Part shown: piece by piece, positions 45,101 through 57,100 of the stretch
Layout of the letters: each line of letters opens with the position of its first letter
How positions within the stretch are numbered: the stretch's first letter is position 1
Assembly: GCF_011386835.1 (NCBI RefSeq)
Contig: NC_088809.1
Coordinates: 22,203,067 to 22,267,066 of the forward strand
DNA length: 64,000 nt
Direction of reading: 5' to 3'
Source of the DNA: Chrysemys picta bellii
Taxonomy: Eukaryota; Chordata; Testudines; Emydidae
Notes under the pieces: model-generated
The model's input: the letters and a program-made list of their open reading frames with translations, nothing else
The model's database searches: none
What the model was told of the DNA's origin: nothing
Position numbers and translations under genes: made by a program

Positions 45101-48100
45101 AGTCTGCGCAGTGCTGGGGCATCCCGCATCCAGGTAGTGGAGTTCCTGGTTCTGCCCCTTGCTGTGGCCCATGGGAGATCCACACTGTCACCCAGCACAC
45201 CCCTGTGGCCCTATGAACCCTGTCCTGATTACTGACAAGGAGCCTCCCAGTTGCCAGCTCATTGCCCCTGCCCCTGAGGCCTCCCCCAAGCAGTTCAGCC
45301 CAGTAGCCCCCTCCCCAGGTGGCCCAGCCCGGTAGCTGCCTGTCCCAGCTCTTGGAGTCCTTACTTTGGCCAGTTTGATAGACGCGTCCCACACCTCCTC
45401 GGGATCTGCACTCTGCAGCTCCTGACACACGCGCCTCAGCGCCCACGCCTTGTCTCGGCCCCTCAGGGTCCCGGGCTGCTTGGCAACTGCAGGGATCAGC
45501 CAGGGGAAGATGCTTAGCCTGGCCTGTGGGCCTGAGCCGCTGCCCCTTGGGTGCCATTACTAGTGCACTTGGAGCTGCTGAGACTGAGGGCCTGGCACAC
45601 GCTTACTGGCCCTCTATTCACCTCAAAGCATCTGCAATGCCGTACCCTGACTGGGCCCTCTAGTCACCCCAGGACACCCCGGGCCAGGCCCCACACCACC
45701 CCTGGGCCATGCCCTCTATTCGCCCCACAGAACCCCTGGGCCAGGCCCCATGCCACCTCTGGGCCATGCCCTCTATTCGCCCCACAGCACCCCTGGGCCA
45801 GGCCCCATGCCACCTCTGGGCCATGCCCTCTATTCACCCCAGGACACTCCTGGGCCAGGCCCCACACCACCCCGGGCCATGCCCTCTATTCACCCCAGGA
45901 CACCCCTGGGCCAGGCCCCATGCCACCTCTGGGTCATGCCCTCTAGTCACCCCAGGACACCCCTGGGCCAGGCCCCATGCCACCTCTGGGTCATGCCCGC
46001 TAGTCACCCCAGGACACCCCTGGGCCATGCCCTCTATTTGCCCCAGGATACCCGCTCCATTGTGTTCCGACCAGGCCCCGTATTCGCCCCAGGGTACCCG
46101 CTGCCCCTGAGGCCTCCGCACCTTGTATGTCTAGCAGGCACCCAATGGCGTCCCCTGCGCCCTGGCGGATGCTGCCCAGTGAGTCACAGACGTAAGGGCC
46201 CAGCGTCCCAGCCAGAGTGCTGAACTGGCCAGGAGGGATCTGTGTCTGATTGGGAAAAGAAAGAGAACAACAAATGGGCTTGGCCTGGGTGCAACCAGCC
46301 CCTTGCCTCGCCTTGGCCCAGGATCTGGTCCATACTAGGCAGCGACCTCACTCTGCCAACAGCTGCCTGCTCCCAGGACCAGCCCTTTCCCCGCAGGGAC
46401 TGAGTGTGCCCACAGCCAGGGTACTGAGGGGCTGCCCCCGGGCCACTCTCTGCTGTGCCGGGGCTGCTGGGGCCCAGGGATCCCGCTCTGCCCTTTCCCA
46501 TATGGGACCCGCGGGGACGCCCTGGGGCAGAGGCAGAGTGCCTGAGCCTGCTGCAAGCGGGCACTGGGCCAGGCAGGTGGGGCAGTACTCACGGTGATGG
46601 TGACCGTCTGGAGATATGCCTTCAGCAGGTGGGTGCTGACCCGCATGGCGCGGGCACGCTCCCACACCTGCTCTGACACCAGCCATCTCTGCAGGAGCTG
46701 TGGGCAAAGCAGGGCAATGAGCAAGCCCCCCACCAACTGCACCTGGGGGAGGAGGGGTCCAGTGGGGGGGGGGAATGGAACCCGGAGAGGCCTCCGCATG
46801 GTACCTCCTGGGCCATGCCCAGAGCCGTGCTCGGCTCCCAGCCCCCTGAAGAGGGAGGGGCTGGGTGAACTGCCTGTGGCTCCTCTCCCCTCACAGTACG
46901 GAGACCAGGGAAGTGGGGGCAGTCCAACCCCCCTTCCCTCTGGGGGGCAGCGCTCCAGGGAGTGTTTCTGCTCAGACAAGGAGGTTTTTCTGTGGGGCCC
47001 TTCCCCCCTCTAGCTTCTGTCTGAAATGAGCCCCATGTTGGGCAAAGGCTGAGCCTGACCCTCCCAGGCCCCAGGGTACACGTGGCCCAGCAATGTTGGG
47101 CCAAGGCCTCAGGCCAGACCCATCCTGGAGTGACTCCTGGCTGCAGGGACTCTGACAGGCCTCCTGACGGGAAATCACCCCTCCTTCCGGGGGATGCCTG
47201 AGCCCTGAAACACTGGACTGGACCCCCCCACACACACTTTCCTGGAGTCTGGGACTTCGCTCTCCCCTAGTGCATCTCCACAGACCCACAACCCCACTCC
47301 TCACCCCTGCTCCCCACATCACAGGGCTCATACCCAGGCAGGCTCTGACCCTGGGGTGGGCAGGAGGCTGGGAGGTGGGTCTTGTCCCTGAGGTGACAGG
47401 GGCCGTCGAGGAGTCTGGACAGATGGACAGGAGACCTCCCTGCCCAGCTCCCACTCACCCGGAAGGTTCTCTGGAGTCGCTCTGGCGTCTCCTCCTCCTC
47501 CAGCAATATCTGCATCAGCCCCTCCAGGGTGGCCATGGTGCTGGCATAAAGAGTCTGCAACGCAGAGGGAGGAGTGAATCCCTGATGGGGCTGGCAAGAG
47601 GCAGAGGGGGCCGGTACCTAGGCCCAGTCCTGCAGGGAGTGATGCCTAGGCACCATGACCTTGTGGGGTACCCGGTCAGCGGCAGGGAGGATGGGCTGTC
47701 ACATAGGGTTACCATTCGTCCGGATTTACCCGGACATGTCCTCCTTTTGTGTGCTAAAAATAGCGTCCGGGGGGAATTTGTAAAGCACTCACAATGTCCG
47801 GGATTTCCCCCTCCCCCGGCAGAGCAGAGCGAGCGGCTGGGAGGGCTGCAGGAAAGTCCCGGGCTGGACTCCGGAGCAGCTTCCTCCTCCCACCCCCCCT
47901 CCCTGCATTCTGAGCCGGCCGGCAGCTCCTCCTCCTGCAGCCCGGTCCCGCAGCCCTGTGCAGGGCCAGGGACCGGGTTTTGTTGTGCTGGGGAGCTCAG
48001 CCATGTGTCCGGCTGGCACAGAGCCCAACACCCTGTTCTGAGCAGCAGGGTAAGGGGGGGCAGGAGAAGGGACAGGGAGGTTCTGGAGGGGGCAGTCAAG

Positions 48101-51100
48101 AAACGGGGGGGGCTTTTGGAGGGGAGTGGAGAAAGTTTTGGGCAGTCAGGGTACAGGTAGGGGGTAGGGTCCTGGGGGGCAGTTGGGGGGGGGTCTTAGG
48201 AGGGGGCAGTTAGGGGACAAGGAACAGGGAGTCTTAGGTAGGGGGTGGGGTTCTGGAGGGCAGTTAGGAGCAGGGGTCCCAGGAGGGGGCAGTCAGGGGA
48301 CAAGGAGCAGGGGGTAGGGGGCTGGGAGTTCTGGGGGGGAGCTGTCAGGGGGCAGGAGTGGGGAGAGGGATCGGAGCAGTCAGGGGACAGGGAGCAGAGG
48401 GGTTTAGATGGGTTGGGAGTTCTGGGGGGGCTGTCAGGGGGCAGGAGTGTGGAGAGGGATCGGAGCAGTCAGGGGACAGGGAACAGAGGGGTTTAGATGG
48501 GTTGGGAGTTCTGGGGGGGGCTGTCAGGGGGTGGGGAGTGGTTGGATGGGGCGTGGGAGTCCCAGGGGTCTGTCTGGGGGTGGGGGTGTGGATAAGGGTT
48601 GGGGCAGTCAGGGGACAAGAGGCAAGGAGGCTTAGATAGGGAGTGGAGTCCCGGGGGGCAGTTAGGGGCAGGGGTCCCAGGAGGGGGCAGTCAGGGGACA
48701 AGGAACGGGGGGAGGGTTGGGGGTTCTGGGGGGGCGGGAAGTGGGAGGGGCAGGGGCGGGGCTAGGGCGGGGCTCCTCCCGTCCTCTTTTTTGCTTGTTG
48801 AAATATGGTAACCCTACTGTCACATACCTGGCTGGGCCCCACATCCTCAGTGAACTCCTGGGGAGGCAGGGAGAAGACACTATCAAGACATTGCTCCATC
48901 AACTCCTGATTCTTCTCGCAGCTCAGTGGCTGCTTCACTTTACTGGCAGGAGAGAGCATGGCGGGAGGCGTTAGAGGCTGGGCATTCCCCCGCCGGTGGG
49001 CACGGAGAGACACACAGACCTCTCCAGGCCAACACCCCTACCCCCTGCTTCCTTCCCTGCCTTCCTCCTCCTCCTGGGGCTCTCCCGGGGCCCCCATCCC
49101 TGCCCCCCTCTCCCCAGGGCTCTCCCCTTGCTCTCTGGGGTGTGCAGGGCTTGCTCTGCCAGCCGCAGGGGCTCTGTGCCCAGCAGGGCTCTCCTGCGGA
49201 GATCAGGAACAATCTGCAGTGGTCTGAGTCCCAGTGAGCTCGAAGCTCCACCAGGGCTGAGCTCTGGGGGCCATGACACCCTGGGAACTGACCCCTGGCT
49301 CTAGGAAGGCTGGGCAGCTCTCCCCACACTAGTGCCACCATGGGAGTCACCCTCCTGCCTCATACACTGCCCTGCACAGCCCACGTCAGGGCTTGCCCAC
49401 GCTGGTTTCTGTGCGTAAGGATGGCCAAAGTGCCAGCTGGCACGGAGGGGGCCAGGGGCAGAGCTATACCCACCTCAGGTGCCCGATGGCCACCATTGCC
49501 TCCTGGCGAACTGGGGAGAGCAGGGAGCTCCGTGGCTCGGCCTTAATGATCTCCTGAAGTACACACAGAGAGACCAAGAACATGGGGGGAGGCCATGGTA
49601 TCCCTGGGGGCAACAATGGGACCTCCCACCCACCTCCGGGGGACTGACATAACACCCAGAAATGCTGGGGGTGGGGAAGCTGATGGAACCTCCCAGTGCC
49701 CATGGGGCTGGGTCCCCTGACCCCAAGACAGCCCCTGTGTCCTGCCAGCAGCCTCAGGGCAGGTTTGGAGAGCATGGGGATGACCTCCAGAGAGCAGCCC
49801 ACTCCCCAGTGACTCCCAAGGACACAGCTATCCAGTTCTATCCCAGTGCCCCAGCCTGCTGGAGCCAGGGCAATGCGACCCCAGCTCAGGGCAACCCTGA
49901 GGCCATGAGGCCGCTCCCCCAGGCCTGGGGATCCCCCCACTCACCAGCAGCTGGCTGAGCAGCACCTGTTTGTGGGGAAGCTGGTGCGGCTGGGATTCCC
50001 CGCTCCTCTGGACGGCCAGGCTGACTGCGGAGATGCTCTCAATGAAGCGCAGAGTAAGGGCCGTGTCCTACATGCCCCCAGAGAGGAGAGTGGGAATGAG
50101 AGTTGGATGCAGCCTCCCCAGCCCTTTGGGGTTAGCACAGCCTCCCACTCTGGCCACCCCACCACCCCACCCCGGAGAGGCCCCTGGCCGCCGCACCGCT
50201 CCCCTCACAGGAAGGGCCCAAAGTCATATGGCACCCTTATGGGGATGGGCCCAGAAGCTTAGGAATACCCCCACCCCACAGAAGAGAACCAGATTCATGG
50301 AACAGCAGCATAAACTAGTCCCGTGCCCCAGCATCCCCGGGGCTGGGCTGAGACTGAGCCTGGCTGCCTGCAGCCCACAGCCTGGCCCAGCCCCAGCCTT
50401 CCCGCAGTTCTGGCAGATGCCCCAGCCTGAGCTGCATGGGCCCCCGGGAGGATCACACTCGCTGCTCCTTACCATCTGCCTGGCGTTTAGTCCCAGCGCC
50501 TGAAAAACGAAATGGCAGCAGCTGTCAAACATCAGCACTGAAGCCCCCTGGGATATGCCAGGGCCCCACCTCCCCCTGCAGGGGGCAGCATGGAGCCATG
50601 CGCATTGTTCCAGGGGGCCCTCGGACCCATCTCCCTCCAGTCCCTGTGCAGGTTTAAAGCTATATGGCCTAGGGAAAGGAGGAGGACTGGGCTGGGAGCC
50701 ACAGGGCCCTAGCTGACTCCTTCCATCCACGCTATCCTCCCATCCATCGTGGAATATCAGGGTTGGAAGGGACCTCAGGAGGTATCTAGTCTAACCCCCT
50801 GCTCAAAGCAGGACCAATCCCCAGGCAGATTTTTGCCCCAGATCCCCTCAAGGATTGAACTCACAACCCTGGGTTTAGCAGGCCAATGCTCAAACCACTG
50901 AGCTATCCCTCCCCTCCTGAACTGCTGTTTAGCCAGTCGGTCCCCAGCCTGTAGCAGTGCATGGGATTCTTCGTCCTAAGTGCAGGACTCTGCACGTGTC
51001 CTTGTTGAACCTCATCAGATTTCTTTTGGCCCAATCCTCCAATTTGTCTAGGTCACTCCGGACCCTATCCCTACCCTCCAGTGTATCTACCACTCCCTCT

Positions 51101-54100
51101 AGTTTCGTGTCATCTGCGAACTTGCTGAGGGTGCAATCCATCCCATCATCCAGATCATTAATAAAGATGTTGAACAAAACCGGCCCCAGAACCGACCCTT
51201 GGGGCACTCCGCTTCATACCTGCTGCCAACTAGACATGGAGCCATTGATCACTACCCGTTGAACCTGACAATCTAGCCAGCTTTCTATCCACCTCATAGT
51301 CCATTCATCCAATCCATACTTCTTTAACTTGCTGGCAAGAATACCGTGGGAGACCGTATCAAAAGCTTTGCTAAAGTCATCTCTCTCCCCCTCGCCCCGG
51401 CTGTCCTGGACTCATCAGTGACCCCTTCAATCCATGGTGCCCTCTCTCCATGGCCTGAGGCCTGATCCTGTGAGGTCCTGGGAGCCCAATCTCAGAGGGC
51501 CGAAGGCATGGCAGGGAGGTTGGGACCAACTTCTGCAGGCAGATACCTGGGAGCTGGTGCTGTAATGGTGCAGGATTTTGGGTACGATCTCTTTCGCCAG
51601 CCGAGGGAGCAGCTGCTGGGGGGGCGCCTGGGCTGCTGCACTGCTGTAGAATAGCAGGAGGGTGCTCTTCACTCTGTCCCTCTCCCATGGGGCTAGGCCC
51701 TGGGGCAATGAAGAGAAGAGCAGGGATGTCACTGGGGAAAGGCCTTTCCCTCCCCAGCTCCCGACGGCCCACGGCAGGCGCTTCCTTGGGGCTCACGGGC
51801 TGGGAAGATTGTTCCCTAGATTCTATAAACATTGACCCTGTCCAGCTCCACCTCCCACCCCCAAGAACAAACCTCTGCCTCTCCATACCCTCCTCCGGGT
51901 AGAATGAGCCCCCAGACCTGTGCTCCCCACAAGCCCCGGGGGTGATCCCCAGCCTCACCCCTGCCTAGTTACCCAGTTCCCTCAGGTGATCACTCCATGT
52001 GGCTACAGAGTGGCTTCATCTCCAAATCCGGACAGGGCCCACTTGGATCAGAACCATGGTTCTGCCTGGGCCAGCTTTGGGCTCTGATAATCAGAAACTT
52101 GGTTAACCCAGCCCAGCCCCTCTGCACCGCCAGCCTGTGCCTTGCTGGCCCGGACCCCAGCCAACAGCTCCATGCAGACAGGGCCGGGGGCTGGGACAAG
52201 CGGGGTGCTGTACCTTGCACAGGCTGAGATGCCAGGAATCCTCCCCCTCTGCCATTTCCTCCTCAAAGTCGCCCAGAGCTCTCAGGATCGCATCCAGCTG
52301 CTCCCTGGCACAGAGCTGCAGGCAGGAGTCAAGGCACTGGGAGCAGAGAGCTCGGGGTCAGTCGAAAGCCATCAGCAACTCCAGAACAGCCCGGAGCCTC
52401 CCCAGTCCCCGTCCCAGCACTTCCAGTCACAGCCAGTCTCCCCAGTCCCCGGGCCAAGAACTCCCAGTCACAGCCAGTCTCCCCAGACCCAACACTCCCA
52501 GTGAAAACCAGTCTCCCCAGTCTGCAGGCCCAACACTCCCAGTCACAGCCAGTCTCTCCAGTCTGCAGGCCCAACGCTCCCAGTCACAACCAGTCTCCCC
52601 AGTCTGTAGGCCCAACACTCCCAGTGAAAATCAGTCTCCACAGTCTGCAGGCCCAACACTCCCAGTCACAGCCAGTCTCTCCAGTCTGCAGGCCCAACGC
52701 TCCCAGTCACAACCAGTCTCCAGGCCCAACACTCCCAGTCACAACCAGTCTCTCCAGTCTGCAGGCCCAACACTCCCAGTCACAACCAGTCTTTCCAGTC
52801 TGCAGGCCCAACACTCCCAGTCACAACCAGTCTCCAGGCCCAACACTCCCAGTCACAGCTAGTCTTCCCAGTCCCTGGGCCCAGTGCTCCAGTTCCTCCT
52901 TAGTCACCCCCAGGAGCTCCAATCACACACAAAGGCCACAGGCCTCTGCCTGGGGGAAGGGCCCTCCAGAGCTGCTGGGTGCCCTGGGGTGCAGGCGGTC
53001 TTGGCCCCTCACCTCCGTCTCTGCACCATTCAGATAGTCGGCCATGCGCAGCAGCTCCCGGAGCTGCCCTGTCACTGCAGCCACATCCTTGCTCATGGCC
53101 AGGGCTGTGCCCAGCGCCTTGCAGAGGAAAGCCTGAAAGAGAGTGCAAGGGAGGGGTGAGCCCCAGCCTCGGGGGGGCGGTCTGTGCCATTGCTAGGGTG
53201 AAGGCCAGGATCAGGACCCCTAGCTTCAGGCAGGGGCTGGCCCCGCCTGCACAGGGGGAACTGCAGGGCTTGGTTTCACTGGCGTGGGACTGCCCCAGCG
53301 CCCTCTGCCCCTCCCCAGAGCCCCCCAGCACCAGAGAGGCTTTCTCTGGGAACTGACCTTCTCCACGGAGGCGTTGGCATAGCTGCCCATCTGCCGGCCC
53401 AGCTCATGGCTCAGATCCTGGCTCCAGCCGCCCTCTTTGCTCCTCCCAAGGTCTTTTGGAGGAACTGTGTGGAAAGGAGCCGGGGGTGTGTGTGACGTTG
53501 CATTCCATATGTTTTATGGAAATATGCTTATAAGGGTGAATATGATGTAACTGAAACATGCTTTATGCAAAAGGTCTCTTGTAAGGTATCATAACAAAGG
53601 TTATAACCTACTGAATATGTTCCTCCTATTTGTATGCATGTATCATTCTTGTATCTGAAGCTAGAAATATGAAGTATAACTCTGAAGTCCTATTGTAATT
53701 ATGCAAAGTGTGGGCCATTAATGGTGGTTTAGAATCTTGATGGCTCCCATTGACTAGGACAATTGGTTGTAAATGGTTTATTTACCTGCAAGCCTTCCTG
53801 TGTACATGTGGGCCAACCCAGGAAGAATGGAGACTAGGGGTCTTACAATGACATGTGACCATGTCACATGATACTGGAATCCATCTTAATCTGGTACTTT
53901 TCCATTTAGAAGGAAGGGTGCGGACCCAGAGAGACAAAAGATTTCCACCTTGTGCCAAAGCTATAAAAGGGGGTGGAGCAGGACAAAGGGGGCTGCCAGT
54001 CATGAGAAAACCCCGTACCACCTGAGATGTCTGCTGGAACTAACAAGGACTGTACCAGGGGACAGGATTGGGCCCAGATTAGGAAGGAGTCTCGTCTGTA

Positions 54101-57100
54101 AAAGAAGCTTATTGGAACATCTCTGAGGATGAGATATTACTTGTAATCAGTTTCTTAATGTATTGGGCTTAGACTTGTGTGTTTTTGCTTTATTTTGCTT
54201 GGTGACTTACTTTGTTCTGGCTGTCCTGTGGCACCTTTAAGACTAACAGATGTATTGGTGCATAAGCTTCCGTGGGTGAATACCCACTTCGTCAGATGCG
54301 TCTGACAAAGTGGGTATTCACCCACAAACGCTTATGCACCAATACATCTGTTAGTCTTAAAGGTGCCACAGGACTCTCTGTTGCTTTTTACAGATCCAGA
54401 CTAACACAGCTACCCCTCTGATACTTTGTTCTGGCTGTTATTACTTGAAACCACTTAAATCCTACTCTTTATACTTAATAAAATCACTTTTGTTTATTAA
54501 TAAACCCAAAGAAAGTGATTAATACGTGGGGGAGCAAACAGTGGTGCATATCTCTCTATCAGTGATATAGAGGGCGAACAATTTATGAATTTACCCTGTA
54601 TAAGCTTTATACAGAGTAAAACAGATTTATTTGGGGTTTGGATCCCATTTGGAACTGTGTGTCTGGGTGCTGGAGATAGGTGACCAGCTGAGCTGTCTTC
54701 AGTTAAGTCTGCAGCTTTGGGGGCGTGGACCAGACCCTGGGTCTGTGTTGCAGCAGGCTAGCGTGTCTGGCTCAACAAGACGTGGTTTTGGAAGTCCCAA
54801 GCTGGCAGGGAAAACGGGCTCAGAGGTAATTTCAGCACATCAGGTGACAGTCCCAAGGGGATCTCTGTGACTGAACCCGTCACAGGGGATCATTTAGGGG
54901 CAGAGTCTCCTCCCCTGCTCTCACCCCCACGAGGGATCCTGGCCTCCAGCCTCCCCAGAGCCCTCCTGGCTTGCGGTCCTAGACGGAGGACACTGGGGCC
55001 AGCACTGAGTGAGCCCAGCCCAGGGGCTTCCAGCTGCCACTCCCAGTGCAGGGGCTCCCCCCACAGATAAATGCAAGGGGGGTGAGTGAGGAGGGGGCTC
55101 TCACTGCTGGGCACTAGGAGCTGAGCATTTTAGAACTGGCAGAGCAAGTGTGCTAAAACACCTGCTGGGGCAACTCTCCTGACTGCCAGCAGGGACAGCC
55201 CTGGCCCAGGATCTAACGCTCGTCCCAATGCTCTTTCCAGCCACACACAGGAACGCCCTTTTCAGTGAAATGCAACCCTCTCTGGGGTAGAGCATGGCAG
55301 CTGCTTAACAGCCCAACAGTGTGGGCAACAGGAAATTCTGACCAAGGACACCAAGCCAAACTCTGACTCTCGAACCCAGNNNNNNNNNNNNNNNNNNNNN
55401 NNNNNNNNNNNNNNNNNNNNNNNNNNNNNNNNNNNNNNNNNNNNNNNNNNNNNNNNNNNNNNNNNNNNNNNNNNNNNNNNNNNNNNNNNNNNNNNNNNNN
55501 NNNNNNNNNNNNNNNNNNNNNNNNNNNNNNNNNNNNNNNNNNNNNNNNNNNNNNNNNNNNNNNNNNNNNNNNNNNNNNNNNNNNNNNNNNNNNNNNNNNN
55601 NNNNNNNNNNNNNNNNNNNNNNNNNNNNNNNNNNNNNNNNNNNNNNNNNNNNNNNNNNNNNNNNNNNNNNNNNNNNNNNNNNNNNNNNNNNNNNNNNNNN
55701 NNNNNNNNNNNNNNNNNNNNNNNNNNNNNNNNNNNNNNNNNNNNNNNNNNNNNNNNNNNNNNNNNNNNNNNNNNNNNNNNNNNNNNNNNNNNNNNNNNNN
55801 NNNNNNNNNNNNNNNNNNNNNNNNNNNNNNNNNNNNNNNNNNNNNNNNNNNNNNNNNNNNNNNNNNNNNNNNNNNNNNNGCCTCACCCCTGCCTAGTTAC
55901 CCAGTTCCCTCAGGTGATCACTCCATGTGGCTACAGAGTGGCTTCATCTCCAAATCCAGACAGGGCCCACTTGGATCAGAACCATGGTTCTGCCTGGGCC
56001 AGCTTTGGGCTCTGATAATCAGAAACTTGGTTAACCCAGCCCAGCCCCTCTGCACCGCCAGCCTGTGCCTTGCTGGCCCGGACCCCAGCCAACAGCTCCA
56101 TGCAGACAGGGCCGGGGGCTGGGACAAGTGGAGTGCTGTACCTTGCACAGGCTGAGATGCCAGGAATCCTCCCCCTCTGCCATTTCCTCCTCAAAGTCAC
56201 CCAGAGCTCTCAGGATCGCATCCAGCTGCTCCCTGGCACAGAGCTGCAGGCAGGAGTCAAGGCACTGGGAGCAGAGAGCTCGGGGTCAGTCGAAAGCCAT
56301 CAGCAACTCCAGAACAGCCCGGAGCCTCCCCAGTCCCCGTCCCAGCACTTCCAGTCACAGCCAGTCTCCCCAGTCCCCGGGCCAAGAACTCCCAGTCACA
56401 GCCAGTCTCCCCAGACCCAACACTCCCAGTGAAAACCAGTCTCCCCAGTCTGCAGGCCCAACACTCCCAGTCACAGCCAGTCTCTCCAGTCTGCAGGCCC
56501 AACGCTCCCAGTCACAACCAGTCTCCCCAGTCTGTAGGCCCAACACTCCCAGTGAAAATCAGTCTCCACAGTCTGCAGGCCCAACACTCCCAGTCACAGC
56601 CAGTCTCTCCAGTCTGCAGGCCCAACGCTCCCAGTCACAACCAGTCTCCAGGCCCAACACTCCCAGTCACAACCAGTCTCCAGGCCCAACACTCCCAGTC
56701 ACAACCAGTCTCCCCAGTCTGCAGGCCCAACACTCCCAGTCACAGCCAGTCTCTCCAGTCTGCAGGCCCAACGCTCCCAGTCACAACCAGTCTCCCCAGT
56801 CTGTAGGCCCAACACTCCCAGTGAAAATCAGTCTCCACAGTCTGCAGGCCCAACACTCCCAGTCACAGCCAGTCTCTCCAGTCTGCAGGCCCAACGCTCC
56901 CAGTCACAACCAGTCTCCAGGCCCAACACTCCCAGTCACAACCAGTCTCCAGGCCCAACACTCCCAGTCACAGCTAGTCTCCCCAGTCCCTGGGCCCAGT
57001 GCTCCAGTTCCTCCTTAGTCACCCCCAGGAGCTCCAATCACACACAAAGGCCACAGGCCTCTGCCTGGGGGAAGGGCCCTCCAGAGCTGCTGGGTGCCCT

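Larger units (their letters stand above)
51952..55379. repeat. Duplicated segment, copy A (contig end left of gap)
   Basis: It starts GCCTCACCCCTGCCTAGTTA and ends TCTCGAACCCAG exactly at the first N. It is nearly identical to 55880-59507, but about 200 bp shorter, mostly in the 31/41-bp minisatellite. Confidence 0.95.

Noticed and set aside
55305..55886. Reading frame across the gap
   Set aside because: It consists mainly of N positions.
52137..57018. Long plus-strand frames with repeated [23 protein letters not shown] peptides
   Set aside because: Translation of the 31/41-bp minisatellite; antisense to the gene and not conserved.
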